A stretch of 15,455 nucleotides of DNA from JALXCH01 sp964495805. GTDB taxonomy: Bacteria; Calditrichota; Calditrichia; RBG-13-44-9. The position numbers were made by a program, and so were the translations under genes. Under the pieces are notes generated by a model that was given only the letters and a program-made list of their open reading frames with translations, was not told the DNA's origin and did not search any database. Shown in pieces: positions 13,233 through 15,455 of this stretch. The stretch lies in contig CAZBWV010000054.1 of NCBI GenBank assembly GCA_964495805.1, positions 1 through 15,455 of the forward strand, given 5' to 3'. Position 1 is the stretch's first letter. The number at the start of each line of letters is the position of its first letter.

Positions 13233-15455
13233 CTATTTCAGGTATTTTTCGATAGAAGGTTCCACCGGAAGAGTGAAATAAAAATGGCTTCCTTTACCCG
13301 GCTCGCTTTCTACCCAGATGTCTCCACCGTGAAGATGAACGATTTCCTTGCAAATGGAGAGCCCCAGACCGGTACCAGCGGATTTCAGGTACATTTCTGA
13401 GTCCACCTGTTCGTACTTCTCGAAAATGGTTTTTAACTTTTCCGGAGGAATTCCCGGTCCGGTATCGTGCACACCAATCCGGGCAAACATTTTCTCTTCG
13501 CCTTTAATTGTTTTCTGGTAAAACTCCGAGGTAATCCAGATACGCCCACCTTCCGGGGTAAATTTCAGCGCATTGCTTAACAGGTTGTTAATCACCTGCT
13601 CAATGCGCAAACTATCGAAATACAACAGCGGAAGGTTCCGGTTGAGTTGAGTCTCCAGAATAATATTTTTATTTTTGGCCAGAATCTGGTGCCCTTCTTC
13701 AATGCGTTCGATTAACGAATTAATCTCGCCTACTTTCGGTTCAATGCTAAAGCGTCCCACTTCCATTTTGGAGGCGACCAGGAAGTTGTCGATCAGCGTC
13801 AGCACCTTCTTTACGTTTTCCTTGGCGATGTCCAGCAACTCTTCCTGTTCAGAGTTGACATCGCCTACCACTCCGGAACGAATCAGTTCAATAAAGCCCT
13901 GGATCACGTTCATGGGGGAGCGCAGATCATGCACAATCATGGAATTGAAATCGGCTTTCAAACGCTCCAGCTTTTTAATCACTCGCAGATCGTTCAGAAC
14001 CAGGAAATAGCCAATTTTTTGTGTTTGCCGATAGAAAGGAAAAACAAATGTGGAAACCGGTATGGTGGTCCCGGCGGTGGAAATCAATTCCAGTTCGACA
14101 TTTTCCACGGGTTTACCCTGCTTGCCACCGGAAAGCACCTGCGCTACAATTTCCTGCAATTTGGTTTGACTTTCCGGAGAGAAGAATTGTTTGAGCGGTT
14201 TCTTCAGCAGAGCTTTTCGCTCCAGTCCAATTAGCCGTTCGAAGGCGGGATTCAGGTACAGAATGTTGCCCCGGGAGGTGCAGGTTACCAGTCCCAGACT
14301 CATGGTTTCAGCCAGATTGCGGTAACGTTCCTCAGATGCGCGCAGGTTTTCGTACAGAATGGAATTCTCGATGGCCACTGCAGCCTGGTTAGCAAAATAC
14401 TCCAGCGATACCACTTTGTCTTCAGTAGGTTTAAGCCGATCGACCGGATCCTGGACCAGAAAATAACCCAGTGTTTTTTTCTTGGTCTCAATGGGGACTA
14501 TGAGCAAATCGGCGTCGTTCCACTCCGTTACCATATCTCCAGTAAAATCAGCAAGATTTCCGTTAGTTCCCAGAGGCGATGTATCGTAAAAATAAGAATG
14601 GCTGATCCGTCGGCAATTTAAAAGGCATTGTTCCAATCTTCTGGTACTTAGCGGGCGAATGATATCGAATGGAAGTTCGGCATGCTGATTAAATCCAATT
14701 TTATTCACCAATTTATACCTGCGACGGTACGGCTCCGCACGTAAAATTGCCACATCGTTCCAGCCCAGCGTCCGGCGAATACTATGAGTAATTCGACTTA
14801 AAATTTCTTCCAGATTTAAGTCCAGTTTAATTTCGTTACCTAATTCAAATATCCGAGCAAGCTGTTTCAGTTTGGTTTTGGCTTCCTTCACCAGACGGGC
14901 ATCAGCTAATACTTTTTGGATCCTTTCTAGCAGTTTTTTTACCAGTTCGATTTCCCACTCTCCAAAAGGTGGTTCATTCTCTCCCCGGCTTAAAACAAAC
15001 GCCCCTAATTCTTCCTTTTGCACCCGAACGGGTGCCACCAAAATATGATGGTAATTCAATTGATGAAAAACAGAAAGAGTGGTGGAATCAAACATCTCCT
15101 TCTCTTCCAGGTCTGCAACCGTGCGAATATCCTCACCAGAAACCAGTTTGTTTAATTGATCGTCCCGACTTAAATAAAGCATAAACCGGTCATCGCCCGA
15201 ACCATTACGATCTGAAACGCCATAAACATATTTAGGAAACAATAAACCAAATCCCCGACTCATCTGCCAGAAAATGGTTTTTTCGGCTCGAGCAATTTCA
15301 TTCAATTTCTGACAGGTTAACTGTATCACACGTTCTTCAGAAATTCTTTCATCCAGAAGCTGTTCGGCAAAATCATCAAAACATTCCAGCGTTTTTCTGG
15401 AAAACATCAGCTCATAAATCCGCTCTTTCAGTAAATCAGCCAGTTGCCGGACAAA
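13233..15455 (-). CDS. Hybrid-free sensor histidine kinase, GAF-GAF-PAS-HisKA-HATPase (5' end outside window)
   Basis: At least 740 residues are encoded. An ATG at 15407 could be read as a start, but the frame stays open through 16 more codons to the window edge ('RQLADLLKERIYEL' and on), which continue the helix naturally, so the true start probably lies beyond. Counting from that Met, a GAF-like domain covers about 20-165, a helical linker follows, then a second GAF (about 185-350, ending 'ANQAAVAIENS') and a PAS domain (about 360-475, 'YLNPAFERLIGLER'). The kinase core has the H-box 'IVHDLRSPMN' with His493, the N-box 'INNLLSNALKFTPEGG', G1 'DTGPGI' (648-653), the F-box 'IFEKYEQ' (661-667) and G2 'GTGLGLS' (678-684). 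All catalytic motifs are intact. No membrane segment or receiver domain is visible, so it is probably cytoplasmic with a separate response regulator, not encoded here. Its signal is unknown. Confidence 0.94.
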   Translation of the reverse strand, partial: FVRQLADLLKERIYELMFSRKTLECFDDFAEQLLDERISEERVIQLTCQKLNEIARAEKTIFWQMSRGFGLLFPKYVYGVSDRNGSGDDRFMLYLSRDDQLNKLVSGEDIRTVADLEEKEMFDSTTLSVFHQLNYHHILVAPVRVQKEELGAFVLSRGENEPPFGEWEIELVKKLLERIQKVLADARLVKEAKTKLKQLARIFELGNEIKLDLNLEEILSRITHSIRRTLGWNDVAILRAEPYRRRYKLVNKIGFNQHAELPFDIIRPLSTRRLEQCLLNCRRISHSYFYDTSPLGTNGNLADFTGDMVTEWNDADLLIVPIETKKKTLGYFLVQDPVDRLKPTEDKVVSLEYFANQAAVAIENSILYENLRASEERYRNLAETMSLGLVTCTSRGNILYLNPAFERLIGLERKALLKKPLKQFFSPESQTKLQEIVAQVLSGGKQGKPVENVELELISTAGTTIPVSTFVFPFYRQTQKIGYFLVLNDLRVIKKLERLKADFNSMIVHDLRSPMNVIQGFIELIRSGVVGDVNSEQEELLDIAKENVKKVLTLIDNFLVASKMEVGRFSIEPKVGEINSLIERIEEGHQILAKNKNIILETQLNRNLPLLYFDSLRIEQVINNLLSNALKFTPEGGRIWITSEFYQKTIKGEEKMFARIGVHDTGPGIPPEKLKTIFEKYEQVDSEMYLKSAGTGLGLSICKEIVHLHGGDIWVESEPGKGSHFYFTLPVEPSIEKYLK

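Overview
The window reads as chromosomal core DNA of a free-living Gram-negative bacterium of moderate G+C. An ExbB/ExbD/TonB system implies an outer membrane. An alternative-type GlmU-like protein, paired ExbD paralogs of the 'PSASxPDIxFQLLIFF' type, a bacterial pyruvoyl-dependent arginine decarboxylase and a 4-alpha-glucanotransferase-like GH57 enzyme together suggest the Fibrobacteres-Chlorobi-Bacteroidetes neighbourhood, perhaps a Calditrichota-like lineage. That placement is an inference from gene content, not a match. No mobile element, CRISPR array, tRNA or rRNA was seen. Every gene lies on the minus strand, so transcription runs from high to low coordinates.

Layout in the direction of transcription. 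(1) 15455-13233: a large soluble GAF-GAF-PAS histidine kinase whose 5' end lies outside the window. (2) 13232-12855: the only long gene-free stretch. Its transcribed strand is pyrimidine-rich and almost free of G, which suggests a Rho-type terminator for the kinase, followed by a promoter that appears to start transcription on the ATG of the next gene. (3) 12854-6147: a tight run of UMF1-family MFS transporter, membrane-anchored peptidase-MA-like metalloprotease, pyruvoyl arginine decarboxylase, GH57 glucanotransferase and S41 C-terminal processing protease. The first three junctions overlap, abut or are 29 bp; the last is 65 bp. (4) 6121-3798: exbB-exbD-exbD-tonB, with a near-consensus sigma70 promoter (TTGACT-N17-TATAAT), a full Shine-Dalgarno sequence and a clear intrinsic terminator. 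(5) 3682-8: a second, divergent TonB-domain protein, then a GlmU-like nucleotidyltransferase/acyltransferase, a ROK sugar kinase and an LD-carboxypeptidase, joined by a 2-bp gap and two ATGA overlaps.

How they may work together. Group 4 is a complete proton-driven envelope energiser. Group 5 joins amino-sugar activation, sugar phosphorylation and murein tetrapeptide cleavage to a TonB-like envelope protein, so a cell-wall precursor or recycling role is plausible. Group 3 mixes polyamine synthesis (arginine to agmatine), alpha-glucan remodelling and envelope proteolysis; the tight spacing shows co-expression, not a shared pathway.

I found no clear new defence system or mobile element. The best leads are the G-free transcribed spacer, the apparently leaderless transporter gene, the cysteine-bearing orphan TonB-like protein in the murein operon, and the palindrome in front of it.
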